NCBI RefSeq assembly: GCF_022919835.1
Contig: NZ_CP095074.1
Span: 1,550,001 to 1,614,000, forward strand
Direction: 5' to 3'
DNA: 64,000 bases
DNA from: Halobacillus shinanisalinarum
Lineage (GTDB): Bacteria; Bacillota; Bacilli; Bacillales; Halobacillaceae
Shown: positions 51,622-61,294 of the stretch, one piece after another
How the letters are laid out: every line of letters begins with the position of its first letter
Position numbering within the stretch: the first letter of the stretch is position 1
Translations under genes and position numbers: made by a program
Notes under the pieces: generated by a model
Database searches by the model: none
Told to the model about the DNA's origin: nothing
What the model saw: only the letters and a program-made list of their open reading frames with translations

Positions 51622-53055
51622 ATGACATGGTACTTAAGTTACATAGTGATTTACTTCATTCTCATGTTTTCAATGGGATTCTATTACTTCTTCAAAATAA
51701 AAACCTACGATGAGTACTTAATCGGAAGCTGGAACACCGCGTTCTGGCCAATCGTCGGAACCATCATCAGCACATGGTGTGGTGCTGCCGTCTTCATTGG
51801 CTGGGTTGGAATGGGCTTTACAGTAGGTCTATCGGGATTTTTTAAATTTGCATTGCCTGGAATCTTATTTTGTCTTTTATTAATCATTGCGTTCGCTGGG
51901 CCATTAAGAAGACAAAGGCTGTACACATTAGCTGATTTATTCGGGGAGAGATTTGGTGGGAAATCAGGAATCATTCCTTCTGTCCTTTCCGCCTTTATTT
52001 ATTCTGTTCCAACACTAGCTCTGCAAATGGTCGGAATGTCCACCATTTTTAATATCACATTAGGGATAGACACAAGTGTTGGTGTGGCCCTGTCGTTTGC
52101 ACTAATACTAGGCTTTACTATATTAGGCGGACTGCCGGCAACGATTATTACAGATGCTCTTCAATCCATTATTGTTATTATCGGAATTGTCATTTTATGT
52201 ATAACGAGTGTCGTTTATGCTGGCGGGTTTGATATGATTTTGGCTAATACACCGATTGAGTACATCAGTCCTTTAGGCCCAGAAGGGTTAGGGGAAGTGT
52301 TGTTATACGCTTTATCTGTTGGTCCATTTTATCTGGTTTGGCAATCGACGTGGCAGCGTATTTTTGCATCAAAAAGTGAACGGGTTGCCAAGAGGGCTGG
52401 TGTGACTGGGTTTGTTATTGCGGGTGCGATTTCTATTTTACCTTTTTCCATTGGGGTAATTGCTCGTCAATATGTTCCTTCAGACACGGACCCTGACTTA
52501 TTGTTTTCTTATGTAACCGCAGAACTTTTACATCCGGCCATAGGTGGAATTGTTTTCGTTGGTCTGTTGGCAGCATTAATGACAGGTGCGACTTCGTTTA
52601 TATTGCAAGGAAGTTCCAACTTAACGAGAGATTTATACCAACGATTAATGAAACCACATGCGAACAATAAACAACTCATGACGACTTCACGACTAACCGT
52701 TGCCATTATTTCAGTATTAGGTTTAGTCGTCTCTTATTTTGTTACAGATATAGCCAGTGCCTACCAGTGGGCTCTTAGGTTATCAGCAACTGTCCTAGTC
52801 TTTCCGTTTCTTGCCGTTATGTTTTGGAAAAAGGTCACAAAAGCTGGCGTACTCTGGAGCATGACCTTGGCGTTAATCGCCACACTTGGATGGCCATTTT
52901 TCAATATTGGCATCAACCACACCATCTTTGGTTTCCTAGTTTCCGTTAGTAGCTTACTTGTCATCAGTCTACTCACTCAACATGGCAATACAGAACAGGT
53001 TCGAGCTGTTTATTGGGAAGATTTAGATTCTGCAGATCCTCCAAGTGAAGAATAA
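51622..53055 (+). CDS. solute:sodium symporter (SSS family)
   Basis: A 477-residue transporter with about thirteen membrane helices. Helix 1 is YIVIYFILMFSMGFYYFFKI, followed by TYDEYLIGSWNTAFWPIVGT and ISTWCGAAVFIGWVGMGFTV, and the GLLAALMTGATSFILQGSSN helix carries the sodium-site Ser/Thr pair with LTRDLYQR after it. It belongs to the branch near PutP/PanF that carries amino or organic acids. RBS GAGGAGA. It is co-oriented with the amidohydrolase 28 bases downstream, so it probably imports the compound that enzyme hydrolyses. Confidence 0.85.
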   Translation: MTWYLSYIVIYFILMFSMGFYYFFKIKTYDEYLIGSWNTAFWPIVGTIISTWCGAAVFIGWVGMGFTVGLSGFFKFALPGILFCLLLIIAFAGPLRRQRLYTLADLFGERFGGKSGIIPSVLSAFIYSVPTLALQMVGMSTIFNITLGIDTSVGVALSFALILGFTILGGLPATIITDALQSIIVIIGIVILCITSVVYAGGFDMILANTPIEYISPLGPEGLGEVLLYALSVGPFYLVWQSTWQRIFASKSERVAKRAGVTGFVIAGAISILPFSIGVIARQYVPSDTDPDLLFSYVTAELLHPAIGGIVFVGLLAALMTGATSFILQGSSNLTRDLYQRLMKPHANNKQLMTTSRLTVAIISVLGLVVSYFVTDIASAYQWALRLSATVLVFPFLAVMFWKKVTKAGVLWSMTLALIATLGWPFFNIGINHTIFGFLVSVSSLLVISLLTQHGNTEQVRAVYWEDLDSADPPSEE

Positions 53056-53083
53056 ATGACTGTCTTTAAAAGGAGAACATGAA

Positions 53084-54751
53084 ATGAACACAATTGATTT
53101 ACTCATAAAAAATGCAAACATTGTAACGATTGATGAACAAAATAACCGTGCACGTTCTTTAGCCGTTTCAAACGGCGTTATCAGTCAAATTTGGACAGCG
53201 CCCGAACCACCCCAAGATGAAATTAATCTAACTTCGGAGACGAAAGTGATTGATTTGAAGGAAGCCACGTTAATTCCAGGCTTTATTGACACCCATAACC
53301 ATCTTTTAATGTACTCTCTATTTCGAAAACAAGTCAATTGCAGTACACCACCAAACGAAAGCATTCCTGATATTTTGGAAAAAGTAAAAGAACAAGTAGC
53401 CGCTACACCTGAAGGAGAATGGGTCCTCGGATGGGGTTACGATAATACGTTATTATCGGAAGAACGACACCCAACACGCAAGGAATTAGACAGGATAGCA
53501 CCGGACATCCCAGTATTCATTCGTCATATTTCCTCCCACTTTGCTGCCGTGAATTCGAAAGCATTAGAAATAGCCGGGATTGCCGAAGACATAGAGGATC
53601 CACAGGGCGGACGTTTTGGGCGTGATGAAACGGGACGATTAAATGGAGTCTTACATGAGCTGCCAGCTTTAGCACCTGTCCAAGCTGCGATCCCGACCGC
53701 TTCCGTAGAAGAAATGGCTTCCTTAATAGGAGAGGCTTCCAACGATTATCTTGCCCAGGGAATTACTACCAATTCAGATGCAGGTGTTGGATTGGATTTA
53801 GGAATAGCTGAATTTGATGCCCATTTAAAAGCACTAGAACAAGGGAATAATCCTCTACGTATGCGGTTTATGGTTCTGCACCATCTCTTGAATCAGGAAG
53901 GACCTTTTCAGCACTATTCTGCCAAACAGTTAGAGGAAGAAATTCAAAACCGATCAAAAAACCGTGCTACATTGGACAGTGCAAAGCTATTTCAGGATGG
54001 CTCCATTCAAGGAATTACCGCTGCCCTTAGGGAACCTTACTACTGTGAACCAGAAACTTATGGAGAACTCCTGCATAACCAAAAGGATTTTAACGGGGAA
54101 ATTTTGGATCTGCACAAAAGAGGATTTCGGATTGCCATCCATGGGAATGGCGATCGAGCCATTGAGTCTATTCTAGATGCCTACGAATATGCTTTAACAG
54201 CTGAACCGCGCACGGACCATCGTCACCGCATTGAGCATATACAGACGGGAACTTCCGAAGACTTAAACAGAATGAAAGCATTAGATGTGGCAGGGTCTTT
54301 CTTTATTAACCACGTTTATTACTGGGGTGACAGGCATAAACGAATCTTTTTAGGACCTGACAGGGCAGAACAAATCAACCCTTTAGCAGATGCTTTAGAA
54401 AGGGACATTCTTTACACACTACATTCCGATTGCCCGATCACTCCCATCTCTCCACTATTTTCAATTTGGGCAGCAGTTAATCGCCAAACGATGAAGGGTG
54501 AAGTGTTAGGAGAAGATCAAACAATTAGTGTAGAAAAAGCTTTGCGGACCATGACTATAGACGGGGCTAAGTTAAATTTTGATGAAGATAAATCAGGCAG
54601 TATAGAAGTTGGAAAACTAGCAGACTTTGCGGTTCTTGAGGCCGATCCAACGGTTATAGACCCTATCAAGATTAAAGATATTAATGTAATGGCAACAATC
54701 ATTGACGGTAAACTGGTATATGGTCAGGAAACATTTCCAGACCCTAATTAA
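53084..54751 (+). CDS. amidohydrolase, YtcJ-like
   Basis: A 555-residue metal-dependent amidohydrolase of the amidohydrolase_3 group. N-terminal IDLLIKNANIVTIDEQNNRA is the small beta-sandwich; the metal motif GFIDTHNHLLMY (HxH) is near residue 72. Then KLFQDGSIQGITAALREPY (around 300), IAIHGNGDRAIE (His), HRIEHIQTG and LHSDCPITPISPLF (Asp). The C-terminal SIEVGKLADFAVLEADP closes the sandwich. Members hydrolyse cyclic amides or N-acyl compounds; substrate unknown. RBS AAAGGAG. It forms an operon with the SSS transporter. Confidence 0.88.
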   Translation: MNTIDLLIKNANIVTIDEQNNRARSLAVSNGVISQIWTAPEPPQDEINLTSETKVIDLKEATLIPGFIDTHNHLLMYSLFRKQVNCSTPPNESIPDILEKVKEQVAATPEGEWVLGWGYDNTLLSEERHPTRKELDRIAPDIPVFIRHISSHFAAVNSKALEIAGIAEDIEDPQGGRFGRDETGRLNGVLHELPALAPVQAAIPTASVEEMASLIGEASNDYLAQGITTNSDAGVGLDLGIAEFDAHLKALEQGNNPLRMRFMVLHHLLNQEGPFQHYSAKQLEEEIQNRSKNRATLDSAKLFQDGSIQGITAALREPYYCEPETYGELLHNQKDFNGEILDLHKRGFRIAIHGNGDRAIESILDAYEYALTAEPRTDHRHRIEHIQTGTSEDLNRMKALDVAGSFFINHVYYWGDRHKRIFLGPDRAEQINPLADALERDILYTLHSDCPITPISPLFSIWAAVNRQTMKGEVLGEDQTISVEKALRTMTIDGAKLNFDEDKSGSIEVGKLADFAVLEADPTVIDPIKIKDINVMATIIDGKLVYGQETFPDPN

Positions 54752-54764
54752 TTCATCGACGTAC

Positions 54765-54811
54765 AAATCCCACTTCATGATTAGGCATTAATCATGAAGT
54801 GGGATTTATTA
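54765..54811. terminator. bidirectional terminator
   Basis: AAATCCCACTTCATGATT and AATCATGAAGTGGGATTT form a perfect 18-bp stem with a 7-base loop, followed by ATTATAAAA. It separates two convergent transcripts. Confidence 0.9.
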
Positions 54812-54843
54812 TAAAATACCTTTTCTCCTTATCGTTTTAGGTT

Positions 54844-55503
54844 CTATTCGTCATCGTAAGCATGTAAAGCATTCACACCATGAGCCATCGCAGAACCAGC
54901 TTTCAGTGCAGTGGCAACAAAAATAGCCTCAGCTACCTCTTCCTTAGCAGCCCCTTGTTTTTTTGCTCCCTTTGTATGGATATCAATGCAATACGGGCAG
55001 CCTGTCGTATGAGCAACCGCGACTGCAATGAGTTCCTTCTCTTTCGCCCCAATTAATCCAGGTTTCATCGACTGCTGGTCAAAATTAACAAACGCCTTAA
55101 ACGCATCACCATTCAAATCGGAGAATTCCTTCAACCTATCAAAATAAGCTTTACGGTAAAGTTCTTCTTGGCCATTTTCATCATATGTATTTAGTGCGTT
55201 CACTCCGTGGGCAATGGCAGACCCAGCTTTCAATGCTGTCGCGACCATAATCGCCTCAGCCACTTCTTCCTTGGATGCCTCTTGCTTTTTTACATTTTTT
55301 ACATGGAGATCAATACAGTACGGGCAGCCTGTCGTGTGTGCCACAGCAACAGCGATTAATTCCTTTACCTTCGCCGAGAGCTCTCCAGCAGCTAAAGCTT
55401 TTTTGTCAAAATTGACAAAAGCACGAAAGGCATCAGGTGCGAGCTGCTCGAACTCCCCAAGCCGGTTGATATTAGATTGTTGATACAAGACATCTTGACT
55501 CAT
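54844..55503 (-). CDS. tandem carboxymuconolactone decarboxylase/AhpD-like protein
   Basis: A 219-residue protein made of two near-identical CMD domains. Domain 1 (about 12-105) and domain 2 (about 120-215) each contain KELIAVAVAHTTGCPYCID, with the CxxC pair of AhpD-type peroxidases, then EEVAEAI, VATALKAGSA and AHGVNAL. Family members are usually about 110 residues and form oligomers, so this is a fused duplication. The CxxC pairs suggest a thiol-dependent peroxide or disulfide reaction. A true decarboxylase role is unlikely. Start follows GGAGGGGAGACC. It is monocistronic and converges on the amidohydrolase. Confidence 0.88.
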   Translation of the reverse strand: MSQDVLYQQSNINRLGEFEQLAPDAFRAFVNFDKKALAAGELSAKVKELIAVAVAHTTGCPYCIDLHVKNVKKQEASKEEVAEAIMVATALKAGSAIAHGVNALNTYDENGQEELYRKAYFDRLKEFSDLNGDAFKAFVNFDQQSMKPGLIGAKEKELIAVAVAHTTGCPYCIDIHTKGAKKQGAAKEEVAEAIFVATALKAGSAMAHGVNALHAYDDE

Positions 55504-56210
55504 GGTCTCCCCTCCAGTAACTTTTTAAATATTGTAATTCTCTGAAAATAATACTATGAATGATGTCCCATCACAAACGAAACGTCTTGTAGTTTGTACG
55601 ATCATGATTCGCGGCGAACGATGTATTAAAACCAACACATTCAGCAATAATGATTAGAACCCCAAACCCTATATAAACGAGGTGTCCGTCATGTTCGCTA
55701 AAGGATTCAGAAACGCATTATTCAATTTTGGTTTATTGTTGCATTATTATTCATTAACAAACAGTGATAGTCGGCAGGCCCCTGCTAGGTAGGCTGACTC
55801 TAAGTAGGAGACAGCTTTGCCATTAAGAAAATCGCTCCCCATGGAAATGCCAGCAGTTTTCAGTTTTTCCTCTTGTTCCATAATGTTAATGTACCTCCAC
55901 AAAAGTTATTTATTTTAGCATTGGCTAAAATTTCTACATTAAATATTTTTAGATATGGACTGTAGAAAACGGTTTATTTAGTAGTGGAAGAGCATCTAAA
56001 TATTTACCGATCATTTTTGAAAAAGACATGTTCTTGGCGGTAAGATTGAATAATAAGCAGACATTGCCGTTTAGACCTTGCTATCCTATTAACCACAATT
56101 AGCTAAAGTTTTACATGTATTCTTGAAAATATGCAAAAAAATAACCCTGTGAAGAATCTATTCACAAGGCCTCTCAGTTCCCTTATTTCACCTAGGATAC
56201 TAAGAATCAA
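55504..56210. other. 700-bp gap with a possible small gene
   Basis: Apart from the small frame at 55747-55881 (listed), I see no gene, clear terminator or repeat here. TTCATTCATAGT-type AT-rich DNA fills the rest. Confidence 0.35.
55747..55881 (-). CDS. small protein of 44 residues or 5' gene relic
   Basis: The frame starts MEQEEKLKTAGISMGSDFLN and continues GKAVSYLESAYLAGACRLSL, with GGAGG 10-12 bases upstream. The good ribosome binding site and sensible composition argue for translation. It could equally be the 5' end of a lost gene, since the text reads like the start of a larger globular protein. No family recognised. Confidence 0.3.
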   Translation of the reverse strand: MEQEEKLKTAGISMGSDFLNGKAVSYLESAYLAGACRLSLFVNE

Positions 56211-56987
56211 CTACATTCTTAATTTATTCGTAATTTCCTCCGCTCCCTTTACTATTTTATCTGTAAATTCATCAAAGTTATAATCATCTACCCTCGCAGA
56301 AGGGATAATGGTAGTTAATGCTGCAAAAACATTTGAAAAAGGGTCAAATATTGGTGCACTTATCGAACCCGCTCCCTTTACTCTCTCCCCATGACTTGTA
56401 GCAAAACCATTTTCTCTTATTTTTATCAGATCCTCGATGAGGGCTTCTTTTGTTGATATCGTATTTTCAGTTATACCCTCTAAGGAAACATCGTTTAGAT
56501 AATTTTCTAATATATCCTGGTTAAAATGTGCCAATAAAACCTTTGCAGAAGCACCTGCATATAAAGGAGAAGTTTGACCAACAAACGTTAACGCATTTAA
56601 CTCATGCTTACTTTCAATGTTGTGAATACACTTTCTTTCATTATCCTCAATTACACTTAAACTAACGCTTTCTGTCGTTTCGGAGTAAATTCGTTCCATC
56701 ACGGGTTGGGCAATGGTCAAGAGACTTGAGCTTTTTTCTACTAACTCTGCAAAAAAGATAAAATCCAATCCAAGCTGATACCGTTTATCTTGCTCATTTT
56801 TTTGGAGCAGGCCTTCCATAGTCAATGTAGAAAGAAGCCGTTGGAGGCTTGATTTACCAATTCCGGTAAGTGAATGTAATTCAGTTAAGGTAAGTCTTTT
56901 ATTGTGTCTCGAAAAAGCTCTCAAAATCTGTACAGCCCGATGTACAGTCTGCATGGAGTAATTCTTCTCGAAGTTGTCTTTATTCAT
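56211..56987 (-). CDS. IclR-family transcriptional regulator
   Basis: A 258-residue IclR regulator. The winged helix is at about 10-65 (TVHRAVQILRAFSRHNKRLT, LTELHSLTGIGKSSLQRLLS, GLLQKNEQDKRYQLG). The effector domain shows SVSLSVIEDNERKCIHNIES, LYAGASAKVLLAHF, and NGFATSHGERVKGAGSISAP, the family's ligand-binding signature. The start is the ATG behind AGGTG. It lies 16 bases after the CoA-transferase gene on the same strand, so it is probably the last gene of the acid-catabolic operon and its regulator. Confidence 0.9.
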   Translation of the reverse strand: MNKDNFEKNYSMQTVHRAVQILRAFSRHNKRLTLTELHSLTGIGKSSLQRLLSTLTMEGLLQKNEQDKRYQLGLDFIFFAELVEKSSSLLTIAQPVMERIYSETTESVSLSVIEDNERKCIHNIESKHELNALTFVGQTSPLYAGASAKVLLAHFNQDILENYLNDVSLEGITENTISTKEALIEDLIKIRENGFATSHGERVKGAGSISAPIFDPFSNVFAALTTIIPSARVDDYNFDEFTDKIVKGAEEITNKLRM

Positions 56988-57011
56988 TTTTATCACCTAT
57001 TTAGCTTAGTA

Positions 57012-58232
57012 TCATCCATCCACTATTTTATCAAAAACATGATATGAAATAACATGTTGCTTTCTTAATTCCTCAAGTTCTTCTATACTGTACCCCAATT
57101 CCTCCATTAATAACTCTTCCGTGTGCTCTCCTAATAGGGGAGGTGCAGATTTACTTGAGACATTTAAGTTTGAAAATCTCATTGGATTTTTGGTCATTTT
57201 AATCTCCCCAATGACCGGATGTGTTAGCACTTCAACACTTTCTCTAGCCTGAACCTGTGGGTGATCAAACGCTTGATCAATTGTATTCACTTTACCAGCA
57301 GGGATTTTTGCCTGGGAGAGCAATTCCATCCATTCATCAGCCGTTTTTTCTTTCAGCACTTGTTGAATCATGAAAACTAACTCTTCTTCATTTTCTAAGC
57401 GCTTATCATTGGTGCAATATCTTGGATCTGCAGCCCACTCCGGATGTTTTAATAACTTACATAATTTAACGTACAGACCATTGTTTCCAGCACACAACAT
57501 AATCGGATCGTCCTTACATTTGAAAACCTGATAAGGTACGACATTATTGTGACTATTCCCTAATCGCTTAGAGATTTTCCCAGCATTTAAATAGCTGCTC
57601 GATACATTAGCCAGACTGCTCATTTGCACATCCAGTAAAGATAAATCAATATGCTGCCCCTGGTTATTGAAGTCTCTCATTCTAATTGCCGACAAAATAC
57701 TAATCGCGACATAATTAGAAGTTAGAATATCCGCTATAGGCACACCAACTTTAGTCGGTTCTCCATCAGCATCTCCCGTAACATCCATTAAACCACTTAT
57801 CGCCTGAATCACTGGATCGAAACCCGGAGCGCCTTTATCAGGACCAGTCTGACCAAATCCTGTAACAGAACACATAATTAACTGATCGTTAACCATCTTC
57901 AAATCTTCATAGCCTAACCCCAACTTTTCCATCGTCCCTGTTTTAAAATTTTCTAGAACGACATCTGCTTTTTTTACTAAATCCAGAAATATTTCTTTCC
58001 CTTTTTCCTCTTTTAAATTTAACGTAATGGACCTTTTATTACGGTTAGATGAAAAATAATACGTACTCTCCCCATTTACAAAAGGTCCCCATTCCCTCAT
58101 ACTATCTGATCCTGTTAACGATTCAACCCTGATCACATCCGCTCCTAAGTCTGCTAGAATCATTGATCCCGCTGGAGCAGCATATACCCTGGACAAATCC
58201 AGGATTCTTATATCTTTTAATGGTTGGTTCAT
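57012..58232 (-). CDS. CaiB/BaiF CoA-transferase family protein (family III)
   Basis: A 406-residue family III CoA-transferase, which moves CoA between acyl-CoA and a free carboxylic acid. Seen: the start ILDLSRVYAAPAGSMILADL followed by GADVIRVE, SNRNKRSITLNLK near 70, VLENFKTGTMEKLGLGYEDL near 100, and GFGQTGPDKGAPGFDPVIQA then ISGLMDVTGDADGEP near 130-160, all family signatures. C-terminal LGEHTEELLMEELGYS is normal. The second ATG is chosen because GGGAGAG lies six bases upstream. In the operon it would activate the imported acid for the acyl-CoA dehydrogenases and hydratase. Confidence 0.92.
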   Translation of the reverse strand: MNQPLKDIRILDLSRVYAAPAGSMILADLGADVIRVESLTGSDSMREWGPFVNGESTYYFSSNRNKRSITLNLKEEKGKEIFLDLVKKADVVLENFKTGTMEKLGLGYEDLKMVNDQLIMCSVTGFGQTGPDKGAPGFDPVIQAISGLMDVTGDADGEPTKVGVPIADILTSNYVAISILSAIRMRDFNNQGQHIDLSLLDVQMSSLANVSSSYLNAGKISKRLGNSHNNVVPYQVFKCKDDPIMLCAGNNGLYVKLCKLLKHPEWAADPRYCTNDKRLENEEELVFMIQQVLKEKTADEWMELLSQAKIPAGKVNTIDQAFDHPQVQARESVEVLTHPVIGEIKMTKNPMRFSNLNVSSKSAPPLLGEHTEELLMEELGYSIEELEELRKQHVISYHVFDKIVDG

Positions 58233-58244
58233 GTTCATCTCTCC

Positions 58245-60221
58245 CTATAAGGTAAGTCGTTTACCCGAGGTTGTTTTAGCCGTTTCATCATCTTTCTTGA
58301 TACTAAGCTTCTGCATCACTACAACGACTCCGATCAAGGCCGCCCCAAGCAATCCATACAAGATCCCTGGGAAGATTAAAAGGAAAGCTGCCACTAGCAT
58401 AATTACTCTCTGGACTAGATTGGTTTTTATAAAAAGCCTCCCTTTTAACACTGAGGCAAGGGCAATAACCCCGATAATAGCTGTTACAGCAGCACGCAGA
58501 CTATCCCATGTAGAGCCTCCATCAAAAAGGAGCACAGGGTTAAACAAGAAGAAAAACGGGACAATAAAACCAGCTAACCCTATTTTCAGAGATTCCATCG
58601 ATACTTTTCCAGAATCAGTGCCAGCAATTCCGCTTGCTGCATAAGAAGCTAAAGCTACTGGAGGTGTGATACTGGATAAGGCTGCATAGTAGAAAGCAAA
58701 CATATGGGCAGCTAACGGTGCGACATTCATAGTAATCAGGATAGGAACAGCAATGGCAGCAACAATAATATAAGCAGCCGTCACAGGGACACCCATTCCT
58801 AGAATGATACTTATAACCATTGTTAATAACGCCGCTAGGAACACACTATCCCCAGCTAGATTAATAACGTTATTACCTACTACGAGCCCTAAACTTGTCA
58901 AACTTACTGTTGCTATCACAACGCCTACAATGGCACATGCAATCCCTACATTTATAGCTCCTTTAGCACCTTCCTCAATAGAACGTAATATCGTTCTAAA
59001 GTTCATTCTCGTTGATTTTCTTAACCAACTAGCTGCTACGGTCGAAATTAATGCCCAGATCGCTGCAAACAATGGAGTTACCCCAGAAAATAAAGCTCCA
59101 ACCAGTACAATCAGTGGAATTAACAAATGCCCACCATTTTTTAAGACCTCCACTGCATTGGGGATGTTTTCCTTGGATAAACCGGATAATCCCATGTTTT
59201 TCGCTTCAAAATGAACGACCATAAATAGCGTTACATAATAAAGGATTGCTGGAATTAACGCTGCCATCATAACCACTGTATACGGTACACCTAAAAATTG
59301 GGCCATGATAAACCCCGCGGCTCCCATGATCGGAGGTGCTATTAATCCTCCTGTAGATGCTACCGCCTCTACGGCTCCAGCGAATTTAGAATTATATCCG
59401 GTTTTCTTCATCATCGGGATCGTAACCGTACCTGTAGTGACAACATTTCCAACAGCACTCCCGCTAATCATCCCCATGAAGCCGCTGCCGAAAATAGCAA
59501 CCTTTGCAGGGCCTCCTGCTGAACGTCCTGCAATGGTTAAGGCTAGATCGTTGATAAAATCAGTAAAACCACTATTTTTAAGAAAAGCCCCAAAAAGGAC
59601 AAAGACAAAAATGTATGTCGCTGACACACCCAGGGCAATACCAAAGATCCCCTGGCTTCCCCAGAACATGACATTAATCACTCGTTCGACAGTAAATCCA
59701 TAGTGTCCTAATATCCCAGGTATATAAGCTCCGAAAAAATTATACAGGAGGAACATCGCCGCAATGATGGTTAGCCCTTTTCCGGCAACTCTTCTGCTCG
59801 CCTCAAATAATAAGAGTACGGCAACCCCACCCACGATATAATCGAGTGTTGTATTAATACCATTTCTTTCAAGGATAAAGTTGTCATACATGGAAATAAA
59901 ATAGCCAATAGATCCAACCGACAGAATGACACAAATGATATCCCAGGCTGTCGGCGCCACTCTATTTCCACTACTTTTCTTCGAGGCAGGGTAGAGTAAA
60001 AAAGTTAATACAAGCAAAAATCCTAAGTGCCAGGCCCTAAACTTGACCGTCTCCATAACTCCATAACTACTCGTGTATAACTGAAATACAGTCCAGATAA
60101 TACATAGAAGTAAAATGACTCTAGACATAAGACCTAAATAATTCACCTGTTTCACACCATCAACTGCATGATCAAGCTCTTCAGAGTCTTTTACCTTCCT
60201 TCGTTTAGGCAGGAACTTCAT
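58245..60221 (-). CDS. TRAP transporter permease, fused small and large subunits (TAXI type)
   Basis: A 658-residue membrane protein. The first ~150 residues correspond to the small DctQ-like part (four helices); the rest is the DctM-like large subunit of about twelve to fourteen helices, with GSGFMGMISGSAVGNVVTTG, FAGAVEAVASTGGLIAPPIM, GAAGFIMAQFLGVPY and FYYAALSSITPPVALASYAA, all typical of 4TM/12TM fused permeases. It works with the TAXI solute receptor encoded 40 bases upstream to import a carboxylate with sodium. The start follows GGAGGGGGAAAGG. Confidence 0.93.
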   Translation of the reverse strand: MKFLPKRRKVKDSEELDHAVDGVKQVNYLGLMSRVILLLCIIWTVFQLYTSSYGVMETVKFRAWHLGFLLVLTFLLYPASKKSSGNRVAPTAWDIICVILSVGSIGYFISMYDNFILERNGINTTLDYIVGGVAVLLLFEASRRVAGKGLTIIAAMFLLYNFFGAYIPGILGHYGFTVERVINVMFWGSQGIFGIALGVSATYIFVFVLFGAFLKNSGFTDFINDLALTIAGRSAGGPAKVAIFGSGFMGMISGSAVGNVVTTGTVTIPMMKKTGYNSKFAGAVEAVASTGGLIAPPIMGAAGFIMAQFLGVPYTVVMMAALIPAILYYVTLFMVVHFEAKNMGLSGLSKENIPNAVEVLKNGGHLLIPLIVLVGALFSGVTPLFAAIWALISTVAASWLRKSTRMNFRTILRSIEEGAKGAINVGIACAIVGVVIATVSLTSLGLVVGNNVINLAGDSVFLAALLTMVISIILGMGVPVTAAYIIVAAIAVPILITMNVAPLAAHMFAFYYAALSSITPPVALASYAASGIAGTDSGKVSMESLKIGLAGFIVPFFFLFNPVLLFDGGSTWDSLRAAVTAIIGVIALASVLKGRLFIKTNLVQRVIMLVAAFLLIFPGILYGLLGAALIGVVVVMQKLSIKKDDETAKTTSGKRLTL

Positions 60222-60260
60222 CCTTTCCCCCTCCTCCTCATAGTCATGTCAAAATAGAGC

Positions 60261-61235
60261 TTATTCAAGGACGCCAATTTCCTTATAATATTTTTTTGCA
60301 CCCGGGTGTAACGGAACGCCTGCGGTGCCCTGCACAGCTAACTCAGGATCAAATTGCTCGGCAACAGCCTGACCCTCTTTCAATTTATCCAGGTTTTCCC
60401 ATAATGCTTTCGTCAGCTCATAAACTTTCTCTTCGGACACATTAGCATCAACAGCGATCCCGCTAAATTGTCCAACCGTAATAACATCTTCTGATTGATT
60501 ATCATAAGTTCCAGCCTCGATGGTATGTTTAAAATTCCATGGATACTTTGATTCGTCCGTTAATGTTTTGATCGCATCTTCTGAAAAGCTTAGTACTTTT
60601 GAATCAACAGTAGAGATGAGCTCCGTTGCAGCCGAGGAAGGTACACCAGTATAAATATTTGCCGCTTCTACTTGAGCATTTCTTAATAAATCAACGGCTT
60701 CTGTAAATCCAACATAGTTCGCATTCACATTATCAACACTTACCCCATGTGCTTCTAATAGTAATTTGGATTCTATGGCTGTAGCACTTCCCGGAGCACC
60801 AAACACGAATGAATGGCCTTTAATATCAGAAGGTGATTCAATACCAGAGCCCTCTAACGCTATGACATGACTAACGTTTGGGTACAAGTTTGCTAATACA
60901 CGGATGTCCTTATACTGACTCCCTTCAAAGTTCCCAGTCCCGTTATAGGCTTCATACATCATATTTACGGTTGAAAAACCCATAGTGACATTTCCTTGGC
61001 TCATTAAGTTTAAGTTATCAACACTTCCGTTAGAACCTTGTGACGTCACTTGTGTACCCAGTTCATTAGTCCAAGTAGTGGATAATAAGGCTCCCAATGA
61101 ATAGAAGACCCCGGTGGTTGTTCCTGTTGAAAGTACTAGAGGTTTCTCTTTCGAGTTTCCAGCCGCACCACTGCAACCGCTTACAATAAGAACAATAGCT
61201 ATTAATACCAAACCGAACCTGCTGATCTTTTTCAT
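60261..61235 (-). CDS. TAXI-family TRAP transporter solute-binding lipoprotein
   Basis: A 324-residue receptor. The signal sequence KISRFGLVLIAIVLIVSGCSG has a lipobox (Cys about 21). The mature part has LVLSTGTTTGVFYSLGALLS, typical of TAXI proteins, SQGSNGSVDNLNLMSQGNVT, GHSFVFGAPGSATAIESKLL and AEQFDPELAVQGTAGVPLHP followed by GAKKYYKE. TAXI receptors bind small carboxylates such as glutamate or other organic acids. The start is the ATG behind GGGAGAG; an upstream frame extension of 16 codons is not part of the protein. Partner of the fused permease. Confidence 0.92.
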   Translation of the reverse strand: MKKISRFGLVLIAIVLIVSGCSGAAGNSKEKPLVLSTGTTTGVFYSLGALLSTTWTNELGTQVTSQGSNGSVDNLNLMSQGNVTMGFSTVNMMYEAYNGTGNFEGSQYKDIRVLANLYPNVSHVIALEGSGIESPSDIKGHSFVFGAPGSATAIESKLLLEAHGVSVDNVNANYVGFTEAVDLLRNAQVEAANIYTGVPSSAATELISTVDSKVLSFSEDAIKTLTDESKYPWNFKHTIEAGTYDNQSEDVITVGQFSGIAVDANVSEEKVYELTKALWENLDKLKEGQAVAEQFDPELAVQGTAGVPLHPGAKKYYKEIGVLE

Positions 61236-61294
61236 AATATACTCTCCCTCTCCACTAATTATTGATACTAAAGGGCACAACATCTAACATCATC

